Origin: Paralichthys olivaceus
Taxonomy: Eukaryota; Chordata; Actinopteri; Pleuronectiformes; Paralichthyidae
Direction: 5' to 3'
Assembly (NCBI RefSeq): GCF_024713975.1
Contig: NC_091112.1
Location: 3,537,001-3,601,000, forward strand
DNA length: 64,000 bases
Position 1 is the stretch's first letter, and every line of letters starts with the position of its first letter. Shown here piece by piece: positions 1 through 12,617 of this stretch. A program made the translations under genes and the position numbers. The notes under the pieces were generated by a model. That model searched no databases. It worked only from the letters and a program-made list of their open reading frames with translations, and was not told the origin of the DNA.

Positions 1-319
1 CTGGAAATAGATGAATATTAATGTGAAACATCTATAATTTTACAATGAATGTTCAATTATCCTTTTGCATCAGCACCTGAATAATTCGATCCTTGTTCTC
101 TGTTGTTTTAAATTAGGTTGATTTTTTCTTGATGTTTTAATGGTTTTTGGGTTTCAGATATGAAGTCTTAACTTTATATTAACTTTTGAAAGAAAAGCAG
201 CATCATCATGCAAATTAATCACAATCAAAAAGACCTGATCCCACAGTTGAAGTAACCTTCTCAGAAACAGCAACAACCATCAAATCATTTTTAATAAACA
301 CAACAAATACAACATTTCT

Positions 320-881
320 GAAAACATGTTTATTAAAATCATCCAAAAAAGACATGATATTCTGTGGATCTGCAGGGTCAGAGTCACTTTACTCAAATAT
401 AATTCCCTGCAGCCCTGATGCGTCTCTATGTTTACAGAGCGTGACAAAAATCTAATGTAAAAGTATCATAAGTAAATCCTGATCTTTATCCAACAGCTTC
501 AGTAGATGTGAATCTCACTCACCGCTCATTTACCAGTAACATTCTTTAAGAATAAATTAGCCCAAACTGTTGCTTTAATTTGTTAATGTGTTAAAAATAG
601 TAGGTTCTTCTTTTACTGTCGGGTGGAAAACTGGCAGAAGTTTCCAATTCTTAATGTCACCAATAAAAATAAGAATGGCTGCTTACATCACCATTTAAAC
701 TCAAGACAATATGTTGTATGCATGCCTATGTACATTATAAAAAAGCAGTATAAAGTTTAATTGCATACAAGATCTTGATAATCACTCACAGGAAATGAAC
801 TTAAAAACTACAACTTGTAACTACAGGACTAATAACTGAAAACTAACAGAGTTTAAGTGTTTTCATCGTGGATCCAGGGGC
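320..881 (-). other. lmna: lmna 3' untranslated region
   Basis: AT-rich sequence with no open frame follows the lmna stop codon on the minus strand. A minus-strand AATAAA (plus-strand tttatt) near 329-334 is the best candidate polyadenylation signal and would give a 3'UTR of about 550 bases. Bases 1-320 beyond it show no gene. Confidence 0.5.
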
Positions 882-3800
882 TCACATGATTGGACAGGTC
901 TCCACTCTGGATCCAGTCTGAAAGAAAAAAACAAAAATCATTAGATGTGTGAAAACGTTCATGCTTCAGACTCCAAGAGTAGCTGAGTCATTTCTTCTCC
1001 CAGGCCTCGCTGCAGTACCCACCTTACGAGGAGTGCTGCTGCTGATCACGTAGGAGTGGGGCAGTAAACCCTCTGAGATGCCTCCGCTGCGGAAGGAGCG
1101 GGAGGCCGAGGTCACGGAGCAGTTGCTGGATTTGTCTGAGGGAAGTCCGCAGGAGCCGCAGACAACGGTCCGGCTCCGCAGGTTGTACTCACTGTCCCCG
1201 CAAGTGCTGTGAGCCACCTGCTGAGGCGGAGACATGGACACAGACACACATACTGGTCAGTAACTGATCAACTTCTCTAATAATCGATAAAGCAAAGCAG
1301 AAAGGCCTCTTGTCAAAATGTATAGATGAATTGGTTAATTGATGTTCATATGGGATGCAGTGCAGAGATACAGGATGTATCATATTCAGAAAATGATTTC
1401 TCTCACCATGTCATCGTCCTCTTCTTCAAACTGTATGCGGGTGACTTTCCTCATTGCCATTTCCTGGAAGAAAGCGTGTTTATTTACATGCCAAAGTAGA
1501 AATTCATGTAATCATATGCGCTTTAGGTTTTCAGTAAAGTTCTGCACCTCTCCACTGGCACTGATCAGAGTGGTCTGGAACAAGTCTCCGGTGCCCCAGG
1601 TCGGCTGAGTCTTCCACACCAGGTCAGAGGGGGGATTGTGGACTCCACCAGCGCCAGAGGCCCAGATCTGACCGCCATGAAGAACACACGGTGTCGATGA
1701 TACATTTTAAATGTGTTTATCGAGTCCAGTTTGGTGATGGGGATGAATGAAGCTGCTGCTTACCGTCACCCTCTGCCCGGCCTTCAAGGTGAATTTAGCC
1801 GGGAACTTGAAGCTGATGGCTGCGCCCGATCCCACCTGTCGCTTCACCTGCCAGTTCCCTAGATTCTGATCCTGCAGGAGAAAGTTGATGGTTGGATAAA
1901 AAGGATGAATAAGGATGTTGTGTTGTGTGTAATCATCCCAACAATACATTCATCTTCTCACCTCATCTGCTTTGTTGCTGAGTCTGACATATTTCCCCTC
2001 CAGGTCCACCTCGTCCACAGTGACCCGCCCGCTGGCCGACGCCTGCTGGGTGATGCGAGTGCGGGCCACAGCTCCTCCTGCGAAGCTGGAGGCCTCGCTG
2101 TCGGTGTCGTTGGGCCGGCGCCTCTTGGTGGGAGAGCCCTGAGCGCTGCAGTGGACAGATCGAGAGAGAGCTGCCGAGGTAGAGGAACGACTTCCTGTCA
2201 CTCTCGTGGGCGGAGGGCTGGGGGACAGTCGCAGTCTGCAGGGATACAAATGATAGAGGGATGAAGATAAAGATAAAGAGGTTGAACTGACAACTCAAAT
2301 TGTCAGAGAAACTTTCCTACTGCTGCAAAACTCTGGTTCTATTAAAGAAAGTCATTGTGACCCCGGGTACCTCTGCTCCTCCCCCTCCAGCAGCTTCCTG
2401 TAGGCACATATCTCCATATCCAGAGCCAGCTTGACATCCAGCAGCTCCTGATACTCATCCAGCTGCTGCTGCATCCGCTGCCTCATCTCTGCCATCTCTC
2501 TGTCTTTGTCTCCCAGCAGGCGACGTGTGGTGTCCCGCTCCCGAGACAGTGCGCCCTCCAGGTCCCTCACCTTCGCCTCACAGGCTGCCAGCTAGATCAG
2601 AGTCAGACGAGTGCATTTAGAGTCAGAAAACTAACAATCAGTGGGAAAAATGCGAGAGAAATTTAAAACTCAGCATTGAATTTGATTTGGAAAGGAACAA
2701 AGTGACAGAATTAATATGACAAAATGTGTAAATGGTTTTTGAACAAACGTCACATTACTTTAGCTCCCAAAGACATAAGTTTGATGATGTTGGTGCAAAT
2801 GCATTAAGATGAGAATCTCGATGGTTGAGACATCGGTATGTGAGCTGTTTGTTTATGAGCACCTGTTTCTGCAGCTGGCTGAGCTGAGACGACGAGGACT
2901 CCAGACGGATCCGTGTCTGCTGCAGCTCCTCGTGGGCTGCTCCCACCAGGTGGCTGCTCCTGTCCGCCGACTGTCGAGCATTTTCCAGCTGACGAAGAGA
3001 AACAGCGAGGCCGAAGATCCAGAAAAATGAGAAAAGACCGTAACTTGAGTGATGTAAAAATCATTTTGCTTAATGACAACAAATGAGTGAAACTGCTGCT
3101 GTACTTCCAAAACTGATGGTTCCAAGTGATGATGTGTTCTTGGATATTTATTCGGTTCTGTTTGTCATTTTAATAAGTGAATTCGACATGAAATTAAAGA
3201 CCCACCTTATTGTTGTAGGTCTTCTCAATCTCGTCCTTGTACATTTTGATCTGCAGCTCGTGCTGCGCGCGCATCTCCACCAGGGCCTCCGCCAGTTTAC
3301 TCTCAAACTCCTGCTGGTGGCCGTTGTCCAACTCGACCATACGAGACTCGTGACGCCGCTTTATCTCCCGCATCTCCTGTTGGAGTATTTAAAAATATAT
3401 TCAGCACACACGATGGTGGAGAAAGTAAAGGTTAAAAATGATTCGTTGGCGGTGATGAGATCGTTTCTCTGACCTCAGAGTGGAGGTTCTTCTGGAACTC
3501 AAGCTCCTCTTTGAGAGTCTGGATTCGATTCTCTCCGTCCACTCTCCTCAGCATCTCGTCCTGCAGCTTCTTCTTGGCATCGCTCAAACTGTTGTCCAGC
3601 TACACAAGAGACTGAGTATTAGTTCGAAGCAATGCACATGAACGTTCACATAAACAGGCCGTGAAATACAGAAATAAGCAGTAAATACACTGTGGTTACT
3701 GCCTCTTTCCCACCAGCCTGCACCACTTGTTCTGTTTATTCCAAAATGTGGGCAAGAGAGCAGGAAAACTGTCCTTTAATCAAAATATCTGAGCTCACGT

Positions 3801-5958
3801 GGCCCTGACAGAGTCTCCATGCTGAACTCAGCCCTTTCAAAAATACATAGCTAGTGGCACAAGTAAAAAAAAGATGGTTGCAACAGTGTCCCTGACGTGC
3901 CAAAGTGGAAAACACAAAGGAGGAGTGTGAGGGACGAACTGAACGCTGGGCGTCCTGTAGGCTGCCTCAGCAGAATTGAGCCCAGATGTGTTTCCACTTG
4001 GCTTCTTGAGCAGAGCGTGGGTTTGAGTGTACCTTGGAAACCTGGGCCTTCAGGTCCCGGTTTTCCACCTCGATGTTACGCTTCTCTCCCAGAGCCGTGG
4101 TCAGAGACGCATCCTTCGAGTTCAGCAGAGCCTCCAGGTCTTTGAGCCTCTGCAGCGCTCCGGACAACTCGGACTCCTTTTTGGTGTTCCTGCGACAGAG
4201 ACCCCAACAGAGTCACGTGATTTTAATGCTGATAGACGTGGTGCAGACATTCTCGACTTCAGAACCAAGTGGAAACTGAATTACTACAGTTTCCTTTACA
4301 GCCTCTAATGAGTCAGATACGAGCTATTTTTGAATGAGAATCTTTGGGAAACACCTCGGCGCATATGACTCATAGACCACAATGCTCTGCGCCGAGGCCC
4401 GTGCGTCTGGTCGCCACAAGCCACAGCCGTTGGCGTTGAGCCGAGATGCTGCCATGGCAACCGCGTGGCTTTTGCCAAACACATGAGGCCCATCATCTCA
4501 ATATTTGTGGAAAAGTAATGGAGGCAGGAGCCGCTGCCACGTATTGTGTGTATAATGATTGCTTTGCTGAAGGAGGAGAAACCGGGGAAAGAGTTAGTCA
4601 TCAGGCTCTGGATGTGGCGGCACGGGAAGGAGACAGAGTGGAAGTCCAACGTCAAACAGTGAGCAATGAGGAGGGAGCGTTAACGCCAGGGAGTGGCCGC
4701 AGCAGCAGCAACGTCTCAGCAGAAGTTAAACAAGCATCGTTTACGAGGAGCTAATGAGTCATTGTCGTTCATTGCGTTTAACTCTGCAATCACACACTTT
4801 CACTCGGGGACAGACGGAGAAATGGATGAAGCAAACTGAGAACGATTTGGCTGAAGATGGAAGTTTCAGGAGCTTCGGGGCAGATGTTTCCTTTCATGAT
4901 CATCAGATAAAAAAAAAGTATCTGGATCACAGGGCTTTGTTCTATTTTTAAATCTGACCAAAAAGACTTTATAATCTTAAACAAGAGGCGACTAGTTCAA
5001 CAATTCTTGCTCAGTTTAGTTTAGAGAAGAAAAAATAATCTTACTTTACTTTCTGAGACAGTTTGGTTGTTTTTACCTGCGTTACTTTAACGAGTGTGAG
5101 ACAGACTGACTGTGATTCAGTTACACATCTTTATTCGTCCAATGTTTGCTATAATTAGCAGTAAACCACTTTACATACCAGAGTAATGAGACTGTTTCAT
5201 TAAAACTCCTTAAAGGGGCCACGTGTTAATTTGTGCTGTTGTTACGGAGCCTTGTCTCGTCACTGTCTCCCTCAAAAAACATGTTCAGCAGAACGTCACA
5301 CTCATAGATAGCACTGCCTATTTTATAAACCACTTCATTTATTTGCTCATGAACTTATCTTTCCATTCATGAGAGGAATCTGTTGTTATTTTGTGATTTA
5401 AAGGTTTTTGTGAATACACTGAACACACAGGGGTGGTGTTAAGGATTTCAAGGCCCCTAAAGTGATGGGGCACCCATTAAACCCCCCCCCCCCCCCGATT
5501 AGTATCAATGATTAACTATATTAAAAATATTCCTACTTTTTCTCTCTGCAAGCACATGCACAAAACAAACACTGCAGAAGATGTGATCAGAAGTAGATTT
5601 GGACCGCAGCAGTTACCCACCTGGCTTTCAGCTCCTTGTAGTCCTCTCTCAGCTTCCCCAGCTCCAGCTGCAGGCGGGCTCGCTCTTTGGCCACAGAGTC
5701 CAGGGTCTGACGGGCATCGGCCAGCTCGGTTTCGTAGGCGGCCTTCAGGCCCGTCAGCTCCCGGCTGACCTCCGTCTCGGACTCGGTGATGCGCAGACGC
5801 AGTCCGGCGTTCTCGGCCTCCAGGTAGCGGACCTTGTCGATGTAGACGGCCAGGCGATCGTTGAGGTTGGACAGGTCCTCCTTCTCCTGGAGCCGGGTGA
5901 TGCGGTTGGGGGATAGTGGTGTGTTGGCACCTCGCGGAGTGTTTTTGGGTGTCGCCAT
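882..5958 (-). CDS. lmna: lamin A (A-type nuclear lamin)
   Basis: Intermediate filament protein of the nuclear lamina. Coding exons on the minus strand: 5621-5958, 4033-4189, 3474-3599, 3206-3376, 2863-2988, 2371-2591, 1962-2235, 1764-1871, 1548-1667, 1407-1463, 1023-1217 and 882-917, giving 642 aa. Exons 2-6, 8 and 9 (157, 126, 171, 126, 221, 108 and 120 bases) have the lengths I recall for human LMNA. The N-terminus carries [17 protein letters not shown], followed by a coiled-coil rod to about residue 380 that ends in [13 protein letters not shown]. Next come a basic nuclear localisation signal (TKRRRP), an Ig-like fold over about 430-550 and the A-type tail motif [14 protein letters not shown]. 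The last exon adds [11 protein letters not shown], a CaaX box for farnesylation. B-type lamins lack the long tail seen here. The main uncertainty is the acceptor of exon 11 (1217 or 1220); both are in frame. Confidence 0.96.
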
Positions 5959-6538
5959 TGCACCGATCTGTTACTGTTAAAAATCATGATTATCCACCTG
6001 CTGAACCTGAATCAGTTTCTTTTCCAAGAACAATAAATACAGGATTCGGATCATTCCAGTACAAATATGCAAATAGTGGACTTTCTCAGAAAGTTGACCT
6101 TAAATAAACCCAAACAAACAGTGATTAAAAAACCTGTCATGCATCTGAGAACCTAACACAAGGTTTAATTTTAAATCATGACTTCAACACCGGAGTCGAG
6201 GGGTCATCATTCATCGAAACGCATGGGAGGGGTCATCGACTCCACCCAAAAAATCAACGCTAAGTCTTTGCACAAAACACGGCAGTTCTTTTTTGGCAGG
6301 TTTTACCTTTTCAGAGCTGCTGAGAGGATGAGGGAAGTTTGCTCCGAGGATGTTTGTTGGATCGTCTGTTAGATTTTCTTTATCTTCTTGCGATGTGAGT
6401 GTCTGTCTTCGTCCTCCAACAGGGTTCGGTCTGTTACTGCGCTGTCTGCAAACTGCCAGTGCCCATGTAGGAAAGAATGAGATGGGAGGAGAGGAGAGAG
6501 GTTGGCCTCAAGTTTGGCACTGTGGTTGTTCCTCTCTT

Positions 6539-6581
<43 letters not shown>

Positions 6582-6600
6582 GTGCAGGCTGAATGAATGA
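5959..6600 (-). promoter_or_regulatory. lmna: probable lmna 5' untranslated exon and promoter
   Basis: On the minus strand a good acceptor (TTTTTAACAG) lies at 5974 just before the lamin ATG, so the first coding exon probably starts at 5973 and a non-coding exon lies upstream. A matching donor (AAAAG/GTAAAA) occurs at 6307, which would make a leader exon starting somewhere around 6450-6600, next to the TC repeat. No TATA box was found. The exon extent is inferred, not seen. Confidence 0.35.
6541..6577. repeat. (TC)n microsatellite
   Basis: An uninterrupted TC dinucleotide run of 37 bases, with looser CT-rich sequence on its left. It sits close to the inferred lmna promoter and would be GA-rich on the lmna sense strand. 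Confidence 0.95.
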
Positions 6601-7589
6601 GTCACCGTCCACTCAAAGAAACACATGTAAAACATACAAGGGATCATTTTGGGATAATTTTAAGCTGAGTCCAAATCATTTACGGTATTTGACTCAGACC
6701 GCACTGCTCATGTTTCTCTGTGAAGTTAAAATGAACAAGTTGCATAAGAGGTTTTAGACTTTTTTTTTTCGGCCCTGAAACACAGAACTAGAGTCTTAAG
6801 ACACTTTTTTTTATGTAACATCGCCTCGAGAGATTCTGATTTCTTAAAATATTCTAAAAATATTCAATATCTTAATCCCCATCTGTTCTGATCTAACTCC
6901 TTCTGTGGAGATCTTCATGTTTCAGAAGATTTAAAACAGCCTCTGTTCTCTGGAGATGATGCACATGATATCGAGCCTGTTACAATGTGAGAGGAATATA
7001 ATCTTTATATTGTGAGGATCCAGCTGACTTCAGACTCTGCATTTATTTTGCAATCCTATTGATTTTAGTATCTATCTGTTCACCGCTTAATCTGACACAT
7101 AACAAATACAAAACTATCAAGAGGCAGCCTCCATTAACAATTTTAACACTATTCAAATGGATACGTTGGACCTCATCTCTGTAAAAGTTCATGTTTGTGA
7201 CTCAAACTTTTTGATTTGTGAGCCTTTAACATTAGGTTTGTGATCCCTCACCAGCAGTCATGGCCTCAGTGTGAGTATAAGAGTGATTATTCCTCCACAA
7301 TATTTATTTCATGATGCTTTGCCTTTATTGGAGAGGAGAGAGACAGGGAGTCGGGGTAGAGGGACGAATAATGGCCGTGCATCAGGGTCAAGGCCTTCAG
7401 CTCAAAGGTCAACGGGACGCCACAGTTGATTAATGCTTCATTTGAGGGACGTCCAAAGACTCACTGAAGTTGTTTCTGTGCAGGATCAAGCAAAAACTAC
7501 AAAACTTGGACGAGGGCTGAGACCTGGAGCAGGACATTTATGACAAATAAAATAATTTACATTTTCCAGACATTTAGCCAGGGAGCTAT

Positions 7590-7775
7590 AGGGTTAAAGG
7601 TTGGTTAGATTTCAGAGCAGGTCTGAAAGCAGCTTTGGTGGAAGGATGGAACATGAGAGAGAGATGTGGTGTTTTTGGACATTTTCACCAATAATTAATG
7701 GATATTGATGGAGAAACTAACAAAGCAACTGATATCAATGATTGTGTCAAATTTTGGTGCAGCTTGATTAGTTCA
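7590..7775 (+). mobile_element. interspersed repeat, family 1, copy 1 (fragment)
   Basis: The block containing cattttcaccaat, then a 'ggatattgatgg' stretch, then 'actgatatcaatga' and 'aattttggtgcag' matches, in the same order, a block at about 42130-42235. It is therefore a dispersed repeat and not a gene, although it contains a short open frame. The sequence style recalls a common non-autonomous teleost element; the class is inferred. The rest of 6600-8200 shows no exon that I can support. Confidence 0.6.
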
Positions 7776-8249
7776 TTGACACACTTGTGCTTACGTGTTG
7801 TGCAGACTTATATTCTCTTCTCGTGTTCCTGCTTTGCTCGATTCTATATCATGGAAGATTTTCTGGTGGATTTAAAAGTGTGTGAACTGCAGATTCCTGT
7901 TGTTTTAATGTGCACAAAGCTCTTTCTGTTCTTTGCAAACTGTCAAACGAGGCGACTCATTCACGATTTCCCTGCTTTGTGTCTGCAGCTGCAGCTCATC
8001 CGTCTCAGCGAAGACAAATGAAAAACAAATGCAATGTGTGAGTTTAATAAAAAAAAACAAAAAAAACATTAAAACTGATTGGAAGGTTAAATCCTCTGCT
8101 GACAGATGCATCATCAGCTCTGACTCTGGATCTCGTGGAGCTGTCGTCTGCAGGAAACACAACCCATCTGCTCCGCTGTTTTTTTTCTATCTCACCCTTC
8201 CACCCTCTGAGTTCTGCATCAGGTCTCTGGATGTAAAACCTCTTCTCGC

Positions 8250-9164
8250 CGTCGAACACGAACATAAAACCGTGAATTACGAGCAGCGTGTGTTCGCGGC
8301 GCGTCCGCTCATGGCTGCGCTCAGCTTCGCCCTGTCATGTGGTTCGTGGGAAAACCCGGATTGGATCCCCGCGGTCACCTGGGCAGAAAACATGAAAAAA
8401 GTGCCCCTGAGCAGCTGATTGACAGCTCGTGTGCGTGTCGGCGAACGGAGCCGACGACCTGGAACACGTCTATGTTCACATCCAAACGCATTTGCGTGGT
8501 TAAGTGTCTCAAAAGTGGATGAAAAAGCCGCGCGTAAAGACGGTTTCACCCATAAAAAAAAAAAAGGACGCGCAATCCTTTCTCTATCCAGCAAACACTT
8601 GCAGCAAAACGAGTCACGTGAAAAGCAGATGACACCGCGGGAACATTTTTAGCAAAAAGTTAAAAAAAAAAGCAGCAAATGTGGTAAATTACACGAATTC
8701 CGTCGCGTAATAAAACGCAGAAACGAGTCCACTCCGTGTCTTGTTGGGCGCATGTGTGAGCCGCAGCTTTGCGCGGATAAACAGCAGCTGTGCGCCGCGG
8801 AGCAACAAAAAGGAAACCAAGGGCGAAAAAGACTTCCAGCGGGTTGTTTATACGGAAATAATCCTCCATCCACACCTCCAGGAGACCCCCTCGGAGAGCT
8901 GAAGAGTCCACACCCGGAGCCGGAGCACCACTGCCGGGGAAGCAGCGCGAACACCCGGGTTGTTTTTCTCTTGTTTTCCGCGCAGACGGATCCGTCCTGC
9001 TCCACAGCGGCCTCCATTTTAGCTTCGTGCCCGGTCGCCGCCTCACGTGTCCTGGACTGTCTTTCTCACATGACCCGTGTGTTTGTCCCCGTGATCAGCG
9101 CTTCCATCTCCGTAAATCAGCGTCGTTGAACCCCGGGCGTCTTCCACCGGCAGCAGAGAGCTTC
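8250..9164 (+). promoter_or_regulatory. usf2: usf2 CpG-rich promoter and 5' leader
   Basis: A CpG-rich stretch ends at the usf2 start codon. It contains two CACGTG E-boxes, at 8615-8620 (within GTCACGTGA) and 9044-9049, the motif bound by USF dimers. A CCTCCATTTTAG element near 9010 resembles a YY1 site on the reverse strand. No TATA box is seen, as expected for a broadly expressed gene. The transcription start is not resolved. Confidence 0.55.
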
Positions 9165-10360
9165 ATGGATATGCTGGAGCAGAGTCTGGATAGCTCGGCG
9201 AGGTGAGGCGATGGTGCTTGGCCGCTTCCTGCCCCCTGTGCCATGGCTCCCAGCACGGCCTGAACTCCCTGCAAAACCTCCCTCTCCCCCCCCCCCACGT
9301 CCGCAACCATCCAGCTCCCCACACCTGATCACAGCCGTGTTTAGTGCTGCGTCTCCTGGATGAGTCAGTGTTGGAGCATCCAGGAAGATGATTTCTGCAG
9401 AAACTGAGGCTTTTGCATCACATATCTGTTGTGCTTGATCCACTGCACACGTTAAACACCAAGGCACAGCTGCACCTTCTGGGTCTCATCAGATTAACAT
9501 GCATAGTTTCTGCACTTTTACATCCGTTGCAGCTCTTTTAGGATTCAAACGAATCAATTAAAAGCAGCAGGGGCTTGTTTTACTTGTGTTATTGTAATAT
9601 ATGTAAGTTATTAAGTGTTTGATTGTGCAGCACATCCAAACACACTCATTCGAGTTTTGTCAATCAGATAATTCTTGTTTTCCAGTTTGAAGTTGCAGAT
9701 AATTTGATCTCTTTCACCCCTGCACGTCAGTTATGCTTTACTTTCTCACCACCAGGGGGCGCTCTTCTCTCACATCTTGTTACAGCTTGCACTACAGACA
9801 GTACACACTGATGATGATGACTGAAATGAACTCACTCCTCTTCTCTCTTTGTTTTCAGTCACGACAAACAGGAATCAGAGGAGGTGGTGCAGCTGCAGGA
9901 AGGTGAGACGCTCATTTTTCATCTAACGCAGACAAACGTGTCTCTGCAGTCTCTTTAAACTCGATCAAGCTTCACGACATCACACCTTAACCTCAGTCAG
10001 ACCCGGCATCAACGTCCGTCCACAAACCACAACCTGCAATCATCCTCTCACGTCTGTTTTTTCTTCACTGTTCTGCTTTGGATAAAAAGTTTGAGGCAGC
10101 GTGTTGACCTCTGTGTTGCAGGAGAAGTGGTGGGGGCGGAGGAGCACACTGCTGTGACCATCACCGGTGTTCCGCAGGGTGCGTTCGCCGACCACAATGT
10201 GCAGTATCAGTTTCGCACAGAGAACAGCGGAGGACACGTGAGTGTGGGGGGGGGAAACCCGTCATCTGCAAAACAAGAGCAGTTTTATAATTGTCATTTA
10301 TTCCAAAGCCATTTCTGCACCGAGGCTATTTGATGTGAATTCTAGAGATAACCTCCAGGT

Positions 10361-10409
<49 letters not shown>

Positions 10410-12617
10410 CGATAGTAATAATCAGTTTCCTCACTCAGAAGCCGTTTCTCTGCTCTGTCGTCAGGTGACCTATCGGGTGGTTCAGGTGACGGATGATCAG
10501 TTAGAGGCCGCCACTGACGGGAGCGGAGCCGTGAGCGTGGTCTCCGCAGCGGCGTTTGCAGGAGCCCCTCAAGCTGTGGCACAGGTGAGACTGAAGCATG
10601 ATGGGATATGATGCCATTGTACATGTTCAAATCATTACACAGTTCATTTTCTGCATTTTAAAGAATATAACGGAAACATTTGCATTAGAAGGAAGAATCG
10701 TTTTATATTGTGTTGTTTTAGTTCAATCTCTTGACAAGTTTGTTGTCTCTATCTTCTCCAGGCTGTTATCCAGAACCCTTTCAGTAACGGGGGCAGTCCC
10801 GGCGGGGAGACGGTGGGAGGAGAGACGCGCTTTGCTTACTTCCCCGCCGCCACCGTCAGCGATGGAACAGCCGTGTCGGTGCAGGCCACCGCCGACCCGT
10901 CGATCGCGCAGGCGGGAGGTGAGGGAACCATCATCGTGTGGTGAAGAAGAAGTAGCGACCATCGCTAAAGGATGTCTTTAATTTTCTTGTTATTCTTTTT
11001 TTAAATCCAGGACAGTTCTACGTGATGATGAGCCCCCCCGAGGTGCTGCAGACGGCGTCCCCTCGCACCATCGCACCGCGCGCACACACCTACACTGCGT
11101 GAGTATAACGCAGCACCCCCCACCCCCCGCACATTCCTGGAGATTCAACATCAGCATAACTCTCACCCTCGTGTTTGGTTTACCTCACATCTTCTCACCC
11201 CTGTAACTTCACAGTGGATTGGATGTTCTTCTTCTTCTTCTTCTTCTATTTCTTCTTCTTCTATTTCTTCTTCTTCTTCTTCTTCCCCCTGTTTGGATCG
11301 ATCTGTCATTATGTGTAAAAATGATCATACAACAACAACAACAAAAAAAAAACACATCAATCAATATCCATCATTTAAAACATCCAACATCTGAAACCCA
11401 CACTCTGTCCCACTTACCTGCCGTCCCCAGAGACCTTGATGAAAGCGAGATGTTGCAGCATGGCAGTTCAAACTGGTGAGACGAACTTTCACATACGCCC
11501 CCACCCTGCCCCCATCATGTGTTGTAGAGATAGGATCACTAATCAATCGTTAGAATCCGTGTATGGTTGAATGTTACGTGTTGATTGGTTCAGTTTAAAC
11601 GCAGGTTCAGGTCATTGTTATTTCCTTTTTTTAAAACAAAATCTCATAAACCTGTGTTTTAGTACAGATCAAAACTAAATACAAGCAAAACTAGATAACA
11701 GCAAAAAAATCTAGTTCAGTTGGTTGATATGGAAAAAATCTGCTGGTTTTGTTCTTGTCACATTATCAGGGTGGTTGTGTTGTGTCTTTACAGGAAGGTT
11801 GAGGGTCCACGGGCGCCCAGAGATGAGAGGAGAAGAGCACAGCACAATGAAGGTTGGTGCTCTCTGCTGTGGAGGCTGTTAACATATTCTGTCTTTGCTG
11901 CACGTCGTCCCTCCTCACACGCCCAAATTGTTTCCCTCCTGGCCCGTATCACATATTTCTACATTCCGTGATAATCTCTTTACCGTTATCTTGATCACAA
12001 ACCAACAAAAAGAACATTCGGGCGTGAAAAGTCTCTTCATTCCTTCTTTGCAGTGGAGAGAAGAAGAAGAGACAAGATTAACAACTGGATTGTTACTCTG
12101 TCGAAAATCATCCCTGACTGCAGCGTGGACAGCAGAAGTGGAGCGGTGAGTTCCGCACACACAGCGGCTCCCTCGGGTTTGATGACAAGATTTCTGACTG
12201 TTCTTCTGTTGTGTTTGTCAGAGTAAAGGAAGCATCCTGTACAAAGCCTGCGACTACATCCGGGAGCTGCGTCAGAGTAACCAGCAGCTGCAGGAGAGCT
12301 GCAAAGAGGTGGAGCGAGTCAAGATGGACAACGAGCTACTTAGACAACAGGTTCGACTTATTTTGACTAATAACCAAGTCCTGGGATTTATAATAAAACA
12401 TTTTCTTTAATTATCACGTGTGGCATCAATAAATTCATAGATAAACACTGTTAATTCATCATTTTAAAAACTGTCCAGGGATAAGAGTGAGTTGAAATGA
12501 AACATGTCTGATTGTCTGTTTTTCCAGATCGAGGAGCTAAAGAACGATAACGCACTTCTTCGGGCACAGCTGCAGCAGCACGGCATAGAAATGAACGGAG
12601 ATTCGACACCGCAGTGA
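9165..12617 (+). CDS. usf2: upstream stimulatory factor 2 (bHLH-leucine zipper)
   Basis: Transcription factor that binds CACGTG E-boxes as a dimer with USF1 or USF2. Exons 9165-9202, 9859-9902, 10122-10237, 10465-10584, 10762-10918, 11011-11098, 11794-11852, 12054-12145, 12222-12350 and 12528-12617 give 310 aa in consistent phase. The N-terminus (MDMLEQSLD, then SHDK) and the blocks HNVQYQFRTE, AVIQNPFSNGGSP and ARFAYFPA-like TRFAYFPA are USF2-type rather than USF1. The USF-specific region includes GQFYVMMSP and RTIAPR. The basic region (AQHNEVERRRRDKINNWI) and helix-loop-helix cover about 195-255, and the leucine zipper (LRQQIEELKNDNALLRAQL) about 270-300. The start ATG was chosen because it matches the USF2 N-terminus. 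Expected location is the nucleus. Confidence 0.95.
10363..10406. repeat. (CA)n microsatellite in a usf2 intron
   Basis: A perfect AC dinucleotide run of about 44 bases between usf2 exons 3 and 4. Confidence 0.97.
11223..11287. repeat. (TTC)n repeat in a usf2 intron
   Basis: A TTC trinucleotide run with two TTCTAT interruptions lies in the intron between usf2 exons 6 and 7. It is followed by a short CAA-rich run near 11331-11345. Confidence 0.9.

Noticed and set aside
1905-2298. Overlapping open frames on both strands around lmna exon 7
   Set aside because: They are other frames of the lamin exon; only the lamin frame continues through splice sites and matches a protein.
4448-4754. 102-codon plus-strand frame in lmna intron 1
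   Set aside because: Low-information composition, no domain, and no splice partners seen.
5479-5496. Poly-C run in lmna intron 1
   Set aside because: A simple homopolymer; may be an assembly or sequencing weak spot and carries no further information.
8752-9467. Long open frames on both strands in the usf2 promoter
   Set aside because: High GC lowers stop frequency; no splice context or protein similarity is visible.
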